From: Pseudomonadota bacterium
GTDB taxonomy: Bacteria; Pseudomonadota; Alphaproteobacteria; UBA2966; CAIVPW01
Assembly: GCA_027625125.1 (NCBI GenBank)
Contig: JAQBXG010000076.1
Span: 1-8,007, forward strand
Length of the DNA stretch: 8,007 nucleotides
Direction: 5' to 3'
Shown here: positions 1 through 5,613 of the stretch, piece after piece
Numbering within the stretch: the first letter of the stretch is position 1
Layout of the letters: each line of letters starts with the position of its first letter
Notes under the pieces: model-generated
Seen by the model: the letters and a program-made list of their open reading frames with translations, nothing else
Told to the model about the DNA's origin: nothing
Databases searched by the model: none
Position numbers and translations under genes: made by a program

Positions 1-31
1 GCTTCCACGGCGGCGACGAAGCCAGCTTCAT
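1..31 (-). CDS. Start of an unidentified minus-strand gene, cut by the window edge
   Basis: Downstream of the TetR gene, after a 33-bp gap on the same strand, an ATG (31..29) opens a frame reading MKLASSPPWK to the window edge. Only ten residues are visible. An MKL-x-x-SPP start resembles the first beta strand of glutathione S-transferases, which often sit next to TetR regulators, but ten residues cannot prove it. The ribosome binding site is weak (GGAC about six bases before the ATG). If real, the gene could share the transcript and the operators of the TetR gene. Existence and identity are inference. Confidence 0.35.
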   Translation of the reverse strand, partial: MKLASSPPWK

Positions 32-64
32 CGCCCGTCCATGGACCACTTCTTCAACAGCCTG

Positions 65-652
65 CTAGACGGCGCCGGAGCGGTTCGCAGCAAACGCGGC
101 CACGACATCGTCGGGCGCGACCGCCAGCCGCGCGAGTTGCCCGGACGAGTCCAGCATCAGAAACCCCAAAATGAATCCGGCGATCGCCGCCGTCTCGGCA
201 TTGGCCGCCGCAGCGGTGCGCCCGGCCCTGCCCAGCGATGCGGCGATCGGCGCCAGCGCGGCGATCAAGCGTCCGGTCACCCGCCGCTGAAACTTGTCGC
301 CGGAGTCGGGGTCCAGCAACACCGGCAACAGCACCGCCGCTTCGCCGCCGTTCCCGAATACAGAACGCGCCGCCGCCGCCGCTACCAAGCGCTCGCGCCC
401 AGCCGCATCCTTGTCCGCCATCGCGTCGGCAACGGCGCGACCCATCTCGGCGACCGAATCCAGCGCAAGCTCCCGCACCAACGCGGACTTGTCCGCATAG
501 TACGTATACAGGGCGCCGGCCGCGCAACCGGCCTCCGCCGCCACCGCCCGGACGGTCACGGCCGCAAGGCCGCCGCGACGGAACACCGCCCGGGCGGCGT
601 TCCGAAGGTCTCCGCGCATCTGTTCCCGGGCGGCGGCGGCGATTCGCGGCAT
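65..652 (-). CDS. TetR/AcrR-family transcriptional regulator
   Basis: A 195-residue protein of normal TetR length. The N-terminal DNA-binding domain spans about residues 12-60. Its helix-turn-helix (about 33-52) reads TVRAVAAEAGCAAGALYTYY followed by ADKSALV, the classic TetR pattern in which the LY-x-Y-x2-K motif closes the domain. The alanine-rich C-terminal part (about 70-195) would be the ligand-binding and dimerisation domain; it is too variable to name a ligand. The ATG at 652 is the earliest possible start because an in-frame TGA lies two codons upstream. No strong ribosome binding site is visible. The gene is divergent from yjbQ, and three matching palindromes lie in the gap between them, so repression of itself and probably of yjbQ is the natural inference. 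Confidence 0.9.
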   Translation of the reverse strand: MPRIAAAAREQMRGDLRNAARAVFRRGGLAAVTVRAVAAEAGCAAGALYTYYADKSALVRELALDSVAEMGRAVADAMADKDAAGRERLVAAAAARSVFGNGGEAAVLLPVLLDPDSGDKFQRRVTGRLIAALAPIAASLGRAGRTAAAANAETAAIAGFILGFLMLDSSGQLARLAVAPDDVVAAFAANRSGAV

Positions 653-672
653 CGGGCATCATCGCATGATAG

Positions 673-685
673 TGAACAGCGTTCA
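673..685. promoter_or_regulatory. Palindromic operator 1 (TGAAC-N3-GTTCA)
   Basis: The sequence TGAACAGCGTTCA is a perfect 5-3-5 inverted repeat. It lies 21 bp before the TetR start codon and is the first of three copies in this intergenic region. Size and symmetry fit a TetR-family operator; assignment to the adjacent TetR protein is inference. Confidence 0.7.
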
Positions 686-710
686 ACATAAAGCCCACGG
701 CAGCCAACAC

Positions 711-723
711 TGAACTGTGTTCA
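711..723. promoter_or_regulatory. Palindromic operator 2 (TGAAC-N3-GTTCA)
   Basis: The sequence TGAACTGTGTTCA is a second perfect 5-3-5 inverted repeat with arms identical to operator 1. Its centre is 38 bp from that of operator 1. It lies mid-way between the divergent genes, where a bound repressor could affect both promoters. Confidence 0.7.
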
Positions 724-742
724 GCATCACGCCAATGTTACG

Positions 743-755
743 TGAATGCCGTTCA
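743..755. promoter_or_regulatory. Palindromic operator 3 (one-mismatch copy)
   Basis: The sequence TGAATGCCGTTCA matches the other two sites with one arm mismatch (T for C). Its centre is 32 bp from operator 2, about three helical turns, so the two would lie on the same DNA face. It is the copy closest to yjbQ. A TATAGT hexamer at 784-789 could be a yjbQ -10 element, but no convincing -35 is seen. Confidence 0.65.
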
Positions 756-809
756 TGATAGGATCCCCTGCGTATGCAATGTCTATAGTCTGAATGGGGA
801 TAGAGACTG

Positions 810-1229
810 ATGCAGCAAGTCCGAACGCAAATCGAGGTCCAGGGCCGCGGGCGCGGCTTTACCGACCTCACCGCGACCATCTCCGATTGGATCGGCGCCA
901 GCAGCATCCGATTCGGCATGTTCACCGCGTTCGTGCCGCATACGTCGGCCTCCCTGCTGATTCAGGAAAACGCCGACCCCGACGTCCGCGCGGATCTTGA
1001 GGCATTTTTCAGCCGCCTGGTCCCCGATGGCGACCCTGCCTACCGCCACCGCTCCGAAGGACCGGACGACATGCCGTCGCACATCCGTTCCGCGCTGACC
1101 CAGTCCCAGATCAGCGTTCCGGTAGAAAATAGCGCCCTGGCCCTCGGCGCCTGGCAGAGCATCTACCTGTGGGAGCACCGCACATCATCACGCCACCGAC
1201 AGTTGTATTTGCATCTGGTGGGGGAGTAG
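810..1229 (+). CDS. yjbQ: YjbQ/UPF0047-family protein (secondary thiamine-phosphate synthase type)
   Basis: A 139-residue protein, the usual full length for this family. The diagnostic motifs are HTSASLLIQENADPD (44-58), HR-x-EGPDDMPSHIRSALT (80-97) and, near the C terminus, LGAWQSIYLWEHR. The conserved histidines and acidic residues of these motifs are thought to form the active or metal site. Members of the family have been reported to have weak thiamine-phosphate synthase activity; the true cellular role remains uncertain. The ATG is preceded by a modest GGGGA about ten bases upstream. It is divergent from the TetR gene across three palindromic operators, so it may be controlled by that regulator. 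The tfoX-like gene starts 4 bp after its stop, so the two are very probably cotranscribed. Confidence 0.93.
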   Translation: MQQVRTQIEVQGRGRGFTDLTATISDWIGASSIRFGMFTAFVPHTSASLLIQENADPDVRADLEAFFSRLVPDGDPAYRHRSEGPDDMPSHIRSALTQSQISVPVENSALALGAWQSIYLWEHRTSSRHRQLYLHLVGE

Positions 1230-1233
1230 AAAA

Positions 1234-1608
1234 GTGGCAGCATTCCCGAAAGCGGACCCCGCGGCGGTTGCCGAGTATGAATCTCTCCTTCCCGACGACC
1301 CCCGCGTCGAGCGGCGGCGGATGTTTGGCCACCCCTGCGCGTTCGTCAGCGGCAATATGTTTATGGGCGTGTTCGGCGACGGCGTGTTCGTTCGTCTCGG
1401 CCCGGAAGACCGCGCCATCCTTCTTGCCGAAGACGGCGCGGCTCCATTTGACCCGATGGGCGGACGGCCAATGCGGGAGTACGTGACCCTCCCTTCCGAA
1501 TGGCGGGATGAACCCGCGGCGGCGGAACAGTGGGTGGCCCGGTCGTTGACGTATATGTCGTCGCTTCCGCCGAAGGTGAAGAAGCCGGGCAAGGGACGCA
1601 CGCGTTGA
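1234..1608 (+). CDS. TfoX/Sxy N-terminal-domain protein
   Basis: A 124-residue protein consisting of a single TfoX N-terminal domain. Typical motifs are RRMFGHPCAFVSGNMFMGVF (starting near residue 28) with FGDGVFVRL following, and FDPMGGRPMREYVTLP (about 72-87). The C terminus is basic (KVKKPGKGR), as in many stand-alone members. The domain is named after the competence regulator TfoX/Sxy, but this short form lacks the C-terminal TfoX domain and should not be assumed to control competence; its function is unknown. The GTG start sits 4 bp after the yjbQ stop and has a strong GGGGGAG ribosome binding site overlapping the end of yjbQ, which suggests coupled translation. The response-regulator gene follows 22 bp downstream. 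Confidence 0.88.
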   Translation: MAAFPKADPAAVAEYESLLPDDPRVERRRMFGHPCAFVSGNMFMGVFGDGVFVRLGPEDRAILLAEDGAAPFDPMGGRPMREYVTLPSEWRDEPAAAEQWVARSLTYMSSLPPKVKKPGKGRTR

Positions 1609-1630
1609 AGCGCCCCCAGGAACATCGGCG

Positions 1631-2377
1631 GTGGGCCGCTGCGGCCGCCGCACGCCGCCCGGTGCGAAATTGACCGTGCCCGCGCAATCCAGACTCCTGA
1701 TCGTCGAGGACGATCCCGAGGTCCAGGGCCTGATGCAGGCGCTGTTGCAGGAGCGCGGCTATCGCGTGACCACGGTTGACTCGGGCGGCGCGATGAACGC
1801 GGTGATGAAGCAGAGCCAATTTGATCTGGTTCTTCTCGACCTGGGCCTTCCGGACGAAGACGGCCTGGTTCTGGCCCGCTGGATCCGCTCGAACTCGGAT
1901 ACGCCGTTCGTCGTAATGACCGCCCGCAAGGGGCGCTCGGACCGCATGGCGGCGCTTAAGTTGGGGGCCGATGATTTCATCACCAAGCCGTTCGATCCGG
2001 CGGAACTCATGCTGCGGCTTGAAAACCTGCTGAAACGCTACCGGGCCAACGATCCCGGCGCCGGGGCGCGCATCCTGACCTTTTCCGGCTTCTCCCTCGA
2101 TATCGGCCGCCGCAGCCTGCAAATGGACGACGGCTCGACCGTCGCGCTGACGCCGTCGGAATTCGGCGTGTTGTCGGCGATGGCCAAAGCAAAGAACCGC
2201 ACCCTGTCGCGCGCGTTTCTGCTCGACGCGACCGGCGGCGGCGTCGATGCGCCGGGCGAACGCATCGTCGACGTCATCATCCACAATTTGCGCAAGAAGC
2301 TGGGCGACAGCGCCGCCATGCCGCGTTATATCCACACCGTCTCCGGCGTCGGCTACGTCTTCCGCCCCGAAGACTGA
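1631..2377 (+). CDS. OmpR/PhoB-type response regulator
   Basis: A receiver domain is followed by a winged-helix output domain. In the 248-residue reading the acidic pocket is D27-D28 (in LLIVEDD), the phospho-acceptor is D70 (LLDLGLPDEDG), the switch residue is T97 (VVMTA) and the lysine is K119 (KPF), so all catalytic positions are intact. The C-terminal domain (about 147-248) has the usual LTPSEF and VDVIIHNLRKKLG elements and ends in YIHTVSGVGYVF. The GTG at 1631 has an AGGA nine bases upstream, but the first 13-15 residues (GRCGRRTPPGAK) are not family-like. TTG at 1670 or GTG at 1676 would give a normal N terminus without a clear ribosome binding site. No histidine kinase lies beside it, so partner and signal are unknown. 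It probably shares a transcript with yjbQ and the tfoX-like gene. Confidence 0.93.
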   Translation: MGRCGRRTPPGAKLTVPAQSRLLIVEDDPEVQGLMQALLQERGYRVTTVDSGGAMNAVMKQSQFDLVLLDLGLPDEDGLVLARWIRSNSDTPFVVMTARKGRSDRMAALKLGADDFITKPFDPAELMLRLENLLKRYRANDPGAGARILTFSGFSLDIGRRSLQMDDGSTVALTPSEFGVLSAMAKAKNRTLSRAFLLDATGGGVDAPGERIVDVIIHNLRKKLGDSAAMPRYIHTVSGVGYVFRPED

Positions 2378-2529
2378 TCGGCCTCTGCCCCCAACCCCTT
2401 CCTCGTTGCCGGCGCCAGCCAGGCAACGCACACCGCGGCGGCGACGGCGCCGGCCAGAAGGAACATCGTCACCGCCGCTTCCGCCGCAAGCCGCCGCGTC
2501 TGCGACTGCTGCGGCGCCACATCAGCCAT
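2353..2529 (-). CDS. Small single-span membrane protein overlapping arsC; possible remnant of an aquaporin
   Basis: An ATG overlaps the arsC stop in the string ATGGCTGA (8-nt overlap) and opens a 58-codon frame. The product begins MADVAPQQSQTRRLAAEA, has one hydrophobic segment (about residues 18-42, VTMFLLAGAVAAAVCVAW) and a polar tail ending SSGRKT. The RRLAAEA start before a hydrophobic helix is reminiscent of the first helix of MIP/aquaporin proteins, some of which lie next to arsC (AqpS in Sinorhizobium). Only one helix is present, so this is either a genuine small membrane protein, a truncated remnant, or chance. Its last 25 bp overlap the end of the response-regulator gene on the other strand. 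The coupled start supports translation; function is unknown. Confidence 0.42.
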   Translation of the reverse strand: MADVAPQQSQTRRLAAEAAVTMFLLAGAVAAAVCVAWLAPATRKGLGAEADQSSGRKT

Positions 2530-3016
2530 CGCCGCGCTCGCGCCCGATCCTGTCCACTTCGTTCTGCAGCGACATGCGATCCAGCGATGCCAACGGCAGC
2601 GCGACAAACGCAAGAATGCGTCGTTCCAGCATGCGGTATGTCTCCGAAAACGCCGCGCGGCGCTCCCATTCCTCCCCTTCCACGGCGGCCGGGTCCGGCA
2701 CGCCCCAGTGGCCCGACATCGGTTGCCCCGGCCACACCGGGCAGACCTCGGCCGCCGCGCGGTCGCAAACGGTAAATACAAAGTCGAGCTTCGGTGCGCC
2801 CGGAAGCGCAAACTCGTCCCACGATTTCGAGCGCAGGTCCGCGACCGGATAGTTCAACCGCCGCAACAATTCGATCGCCATCGGGTGCACCTTGCCCTTC
2901 GGCTGGCTGCCGGCGCTGAACGCCCGAAACCTGCCGGCGCCGGCCCGGCCCAGAATCGCCTCCGCCAGAATGCTGCGCGCCGAGTTCCCGGTGCACAAGA
3001 ACAGTACGTTGTGCAT
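2522..3016 (-). CDS. arsC: Arsenate reductase, thioredoxin-coupled type (low-molecular-weight phosphatase fold)
   Basis: This 164-residue protein has the phosphatase P-loop C8-T-G-N-S-A-R14-S at its N terminus (VLFLCTGNSARS). The general-acid loop is WGVPDPA with D108. Two further cysteines, C84 (FTVCDR) and C92 (EVCPVWPG), match the resolving pair of thioredoxin-linked ArsC enzymes. Such enzymes reduce arsenate to arsenite through a cysteine relay in the cytoplasm; the three cysteines favour this over a plain tyrosine phosphatase. The ATG at 3016, with GGGGCGG just upstream, places the P-loop at the usual distance from the N terminus. A longer reading from GTG at 3049 adds 11 unlikely residues and overlaps a hairpin. 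No arsR or arsenite pump is visible. The gene lies downstream of pstS on the same strand, and its 3' end overlaps a small membrane ORF. Confidence 0.9.
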   Translation of the reverse strand: MHNVLFLCTGNSARSILAEAILGRAGAGRFRAFSAGSQPKGKVHPMAIELLRRLNYPVADLRSKSWDEFALPGAPKLDFVFTVCDRAAAEVCPVWPGQPMSGHWGVPDPAAVEGEEWERRAAFSETYRMLERRILAFVALPLASLDRMSLQNEVDRIGRERGDG

Positions 3017-3038
3017 TTTCCGCCCCGCACAGAAGGAA

Positions 3039-3067
3039 GGGTGCCGCACGAACGCCGCGCGGCACCC
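3039..3067 (-). terminator. Hairpin between pstS and arsC, possible terminator or attenuator
   Basis: A perfect 9-bp inverted repeat (GGGTGCCGC / GCGGCACCC) encloses an 11-nt loop. On the minus strand it starts 44 bp after the pstS stop and is followed by the pyrimidine run TTCCTTCT, a poor U-tract. It lies only 23 bp before the arsC ATG. It could end most pstS transcripts, reduce read-through into arsC, or protect the pstS mRNA 3' end. Confidence 0.5.
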
Positions 3068-3111
3068 CGAACCGAAAACCGCAGAGGCATCGTTTGCCCC
3101 GACGGCGACGA

Positions 3112-4143
3112 CTACATCAGGTTGTTTGACAGCGACCGGGCGTCATCCCGGTACCTGGAGCGCTCGTCGTCGGGCATCGGGATCAGCCCGCGATCAATCA
3201 GGTATCCGTCCTCACCCCACGTCCGCTCATCGGTGAACTCACGAATGAACTCGCGAAAACCCGGAACCAGATCGGCGTGCGCCGTCTTGGCATAGAAGAA
3301 CAGCGGCCGCGACACCGGATAGGCGCCGTTGGCGACATTGTCGAACGTCGCGCCAGCTCCTTCGACCCTCGAACCCTGGACCACGTCGGAGTTCTGATCC
3401 AGAAAACTGAATCCGAAAATGCCGAATGCATCCGGGTTGGCCTCCAGCTTCCGGACGATCAACACGTCGTTTTCGCCGGCCTCGATGAACGCGCCGTCCT
3501 CACGCAGCGTCCGGCAGACTTGCTTCCTGCGATCGCTGTCCAAAGCCTCAACGGCCGCGACCTCCTCGCACCCGACGTCCATGACCAGCTCGACAAAGGC
3601 GTCGCGGGTGCCGGAGGTCGGCGGCGGCCCCAACACCTCGATCTTCACCGCCGGCAGCGAAGGGTCGATCTCCGACCACATCGTGTGCGGATTGGCGACC
3701 AGATTTCCGTTGGCATCCGGCACCTCGCGCGCCAGCGCCTGCCACAATTGCGCGCGGGTGATGTCCATCTGCGCGGATCGGCGCGAATTGGCGAGCACGA
3801 TGCCGTCATAGCCGATCTTGATCTCGACAATATCGGTGATCCCGTTCGACGCGCAAAGTTCGCGCTCGGACGACTTGATCGCCCGCGAAGCGTTCGAAAA
3901 ATCCGGAAAGCTCTCGCCGATGCCGGCGCAAAACAGCGCAAATCCCCCGCCGGTGCCGGTGCTTTCGATCACCGGCGTCGCGAAGTCCGTCGCACGGCCG
4001 AACGCCTCGGCGACGACCGTCGAAAAAGGATACACGGTCGACGACCCGACAATGCGGATCTGGTCCCGCGCGTCCGCCGGCTGCACCAGAGCTGCCGCGG
4101 CAACCAGAGCGACGCCAAATCCGGTCAGAACATTTCTCAACAT
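3112..4143 (-). CDS. pstS: PstS-like phosphate ABC transporter substrate-binding protein
   Basis: A 343-residue periplasmic protein. Residues 1-25 form a signal peptide (MLRNVLTGFGVALVAAAALV, then QPADA) with likely cleavage after A-D-A25. The mature part has PstS ligand motifs: VGSSTVYPFS (32-41), ESTGTGGGF (60-68), SNASRAI (83-89), IGYDGIVLA (110-118) and TSGTRDAF (176-183), which in the family bind phosphate oxyanions by main-chain and side-chain hydrogen bonds. It would deliver phosphate to a PstCAB permease, but no pstC, pstA or pstB is seen here, so it is either an orphan binding protein or works with a permease elsewhere. The ATG at 4143 has a good AGGAAG ribosome binding site; a TTG five codons upstream is less likely. 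A Pho-box-like element lies about 70-95 bp before the start. arsC follows on the same strand. Confidence 0.92.
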   Translation of the reverse strand: MLRNVLTGFGVALVAAAALVQPADARDQIRIVGSSTVYPFSTVVAEAFGRATDFATPVIESTGTGGGFALFCAGIGESFPDFSNASRAIKSSERELCASNGITDIVEIKIGYDGIVLANSRRSAQMDITRAQLWQALAREVPDANGNLVANPHTMWSEIDPSLPAVKIEVLGPPPTSGTRDAFVELVMDVGCEEVAAVEALDSDRRKQVCRTLREDGAFIEAGENDVLIVRKLEANPDAFGIFGFSFLDQNSDVVQGSRVEGAGATFDNVANGAYPVSRPLFFYAKTAHADLVPGFREFIREFTDERTWGEDGYLIDRGLIPMPDDERSRYRDDARSLSNNLM

Positions 4144-4210
4144 TTCAGCTTCCTTCAATTTCCGCCCGCTCGGGCGGCATTGCCCAATGCCGTCACCCTA
4201 GCCGCGCTGC

Positions 4211-4239
4211 GCGACGGATTGATTGCAGCAACATGACGG
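4211..4239 (-). promoter_or_regulatory. Candidate Pho box upstream of pstS
   Basis: On the minus strand three heptamers occur with exact 4-nt spacers: CCGTCAT (4239-4233), CTGCAAT (4228-4222) and CCGTCGC (4217-4211). The known PhoB box is built of CTGTCAT-like heptamers repeated every 11 bp, and the first unit matches 6 of 7. About ten bases downstream lies TAGGGT (4200-4195), a weak -10 candidate. The 68 bp between the box and the pstS ATG is a usual distance. The match is degenerate, so this is an inference. Confidence 0.4.
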
Positions 4240-4249
4240 TTTTGCGTCA

Positions 4250-4283
4250 CCCGGCCGGGCGCCGCATCACAGGCCCGGCCGGG
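4250..4283 (-). terminator. GC-rich hairpin between tRNA-Leu and the pstS promoter
   Basis: A perfect 11-bp inverted repeat (CCCGGCCGGGC / GCCCGGCCGGG) has a 12-nt loop. It begins 8 bp after the encoded CCA of the tRNA on the minus strand and ends just before the candidate Pho box. No U-tract follows on the minus strand (TGACGC comes next). It probably separates tRNA transcription from pstS, but it is not a textbook intrinsic terminator. Confidence 0.5.
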
Positions 4284-4291
4284 AATAACAT

Positions 4292-4378
4292 TGGTGCCCC
4301 TGGCCTGACTCGAACAGGCACGTCCTTGCGGACAACAGATTTTGAGTCTGCCGCGTCTGCCAATTCCGCCACAGGGGC
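4292..4378 (-). tRNA. tRNA-Leu (anticodon CAA)
   Basis: An 87-nt class II tRNA. The acceptor stem GCCCCTG pairs with CAGGGGC, followed by discriminator A and an encoded CCA (4294-4292). The D arm reads TGGCGGAATTGGCAGACGC, typical of tRNA-Leu. The anticodon loop is CTCAAAA inside a GCAGA/TCTGT stem, giving anticodon CAA (4344-4342), which reads the UUG codon. A long variable arm (TGTCCGCAAGGACG) and the T loop TTCGAGTC are clear. Both long variable arm and anticodon support leucine. No partial duplicate of its 3' end was seen in the window, so there is no sign here of tRNA-targeted integration. Confidence 0.97.
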
Positions 4379-4509
4379 ACCGTGGGGCGGCATCCTACGC
4401 CATGCTCCGGCGGCCGGGCTATACCCGCACGCCGCACGCTCGGCCGCGGCGGGCTGGCGCCTCCCCGGGGCGGCTGCTATGACCCACCGAACGCCACCCC
4501 GGAGCCGCG

Positions 4510-5091
4510 ATGCTGCACCGCCTGTTCGAATGGACCATGTCGTTGGCCGCCCACCGCCACGCCCGGCTGGCGCTGGCGCTGGTCGCGTTTGCCGAAAGCT
4601 CGTTCTTTCCGGTGCCGCCGGATGTGATGATCGTGCCGATGGTGCTGGCGGATCGCCGCCGCGCATTCCTGATCGCGACGATCTGCACCGTGGCGTCGGT
4701 GCTGGGCGGTATCGCCGGATACCTGATCGGCGCTCTGGCCTTCGATGCAATCGGCCAACCGTTGATCGAATTCTACGGCGCCGGCGACAAGTTCGCGCAA
4801 TTCCAGGCCTGGTACGACGAATGGGGCCTGATGATCGTGCTGGCCGCCGGCCTGACCCCGCTTCCCTACAAGGTATTCACGATCGCCAGCGGCGTCTTTG
4901 CGCTGAACCCGGTCCTGTTCATTGTCGGCTCTGTGCTGTCGCGCGGCATCCGCTTCTTTGCCGAGGCGGCGCTGCTGTGGGCGATCGGCGAGCCGATCCG
5001 CGCCTTCGTCGAGAACAATCTTCGGTTTGTCTCGATCGCGTTCTTCGCATTGCTGCTCGGCGGCTTCCTCGTGCTTCGGTTTGTCGGCTAG
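4510..5091 (+). CDS. YqaA-type DedA-family membrane protein
   Basis: A 193-residue integral membrane protein of the DedA/SNARE-associated (VTT) superfamily, YqaA branch. The signature FAESSFFPVPPDVMIVPM (about 27-44) begins the first re-entrant/membrane region; glycine-rich helices follow (about 57-76), then GLTPLPYKVFTIASGVFAL (starting near 113), which holds the conserved proline and lysine of the second re-entrant part, and two C-terminal hydrophobic segments ending LLLGGFLVLRFVG. Relatives are implicated in lipid flipping and envelope maintenance, but the exact substrate of YqaA proteins is not established. The ATG has GGAG five bases upstream. dsbB starts 9 bp after the stop, so the genes are probably cotranscribed. 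Confidence 0.9.
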   Translation: MLHRLFEWTMSLAAHRHARLALALVAFAESSFFPVPPDVMIVPMVLADRRRAFLIATICTVASVLGGIAGYLIGALAFDAIGQPLIEFYGAGDKFAQFQAWYDEWGLMIVLAAGLTPLPYKVFTIASGVFALNPVLFIVGSVLSRGIRFFAEAALLWAIGEPIRAFVENNLRFVSIAFFALLLGGFLVLRFVG

Positions 5092-5100
5092 GTTCGGACG

Positions 5101-5613
5101 ATGATCGCAACCTGGACAAGCGGCGCGCGCGGCCCGTTGATCGTCACGCTGGCAAGCATCGCGGTGCTCGGCACGGCCCTGGTCTCGCAATATTGGGGCG
5201 GGCTGTATCCGTGCGTGCTGTGTCTGTTCCAGCGTATGCCCTACCGCTTCGCGATCGGCGCCGGCGCGGTCGCGACAGTCGCGGTCCTACTCGGCTGGCG
5301 CGGCATCGCGGCGTTGCTCGTCGCCTCCTGTTCGCTGGCGTTTCTGACCGGCGCCGGCATCGCCGCTTACCATGTCGGGGTCGAACAGCACTGGTGGCTC
5401 GGCAGCCAGGCTTGCACCGGTGTCGCCGCCGGCGCGGCGACGACCGTCGAGGAAATGCGCCGCCTCCTCGAAACCGCGCCGGTCGTGCGCTGTGACGAGA
5501 TCCCGTGGTCGATGTTCGGAATCTCGATGGCGGGGTACAATGTATTCACATCCTTGGGCCTCGCCGCCTTCGCGGCGCTGTCGGCCCGCGCATTGACAAG
5601 GCGAATGCGATGA
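5101..5613 (+). CDS. dsbB: Disulfide bond formation protein DsbB
   Basis: A 170-residue inner-membrane protein with four hydrophobic segments (about 12-32, 46-64, 68-90 and 139-163), the DsbB layout. The first periplasmic loop carries the redox pair C38-V-L-C41 next to the conserved QRMPYR (44-49, containing the quinone-site arginine). The second periplasmic loop carries C105 (SQACTG) and C131 (VVRCDEIPW). DsbB reoxidises DsbA and passes the electrons to ubiquinone. All four catalytic cysteines are present. No dsbA is visible in the window. The start lies 9 bp after yqaA with only a weak ribosome binding site, and the stop overlaps the coq7 start in ATGA, so translation of coq7 is likely coupled to dsbB. 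Confidence 0.95.
   Translation: MIATWTSGARGPLIVTLASIAVLGTALVSQYWGGLYPCVLCLFQRMPYRFAIGAGAVATVAVLLGWRGIAALLVASCSLAFLTGAGIAAYHVGVEQHWWLGSQACTGVAAGAATTVEEMRRLLETAPVVRCDEIPWSMFGISMAGYNVFTSLGLAAFAALSARALTRRMR

Noticed and set aside
3..68. Plus-strand frame entering from the left edge and ending at a TAG at 66-68
   Set aside because: The 21 visible residues have no recognisable motif, and the frame would overlap the 3' end of the TetR gene; the minus-strand ATG at 31 following the TetR gene is the more natural reading.
1361..2431. Minus-strand open frame of 356 codons across the tfoX-like and response-regulator genes
   Set aside because: It lies opposite clear TfoX and OmpR-family coding sequence, is rich in R, A, G and H as GC-rich shadow frames are, and shows no motif.
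3017..3049. Longer arsC reading from a GTG at 3049
   Set aside because: It would add RHPSFCAGRK before the conserved start and its start codon lies in the arm and loop of a hairpin; the ATG at 3016 puts the P-loop at the normal distance from the N terminus.
3277..4236. Plus-strand open frame of 319 codons opposite pstS
   Set aside because: It is the antisense of an unmistakable PstS sequence with signal peptide and ligand motifs; the translation is arginine-rich without domains.
4292..4378. tRNA-Leu as an integration site for a mobile element
   Set aside because: No second copy of the tRNA 3' end, no integrase and no change in composition were seen on either side; the low-GC segment is about 2.5 kb away.
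4233..5495. Plus-strand open frame of 420 codons across the tRNA, yqaA and dsbB
   Set aside because: It runs antisense through the tRNA and out of frame through two clearly recognised membrane-protein genes; it is a high-GC shadow.
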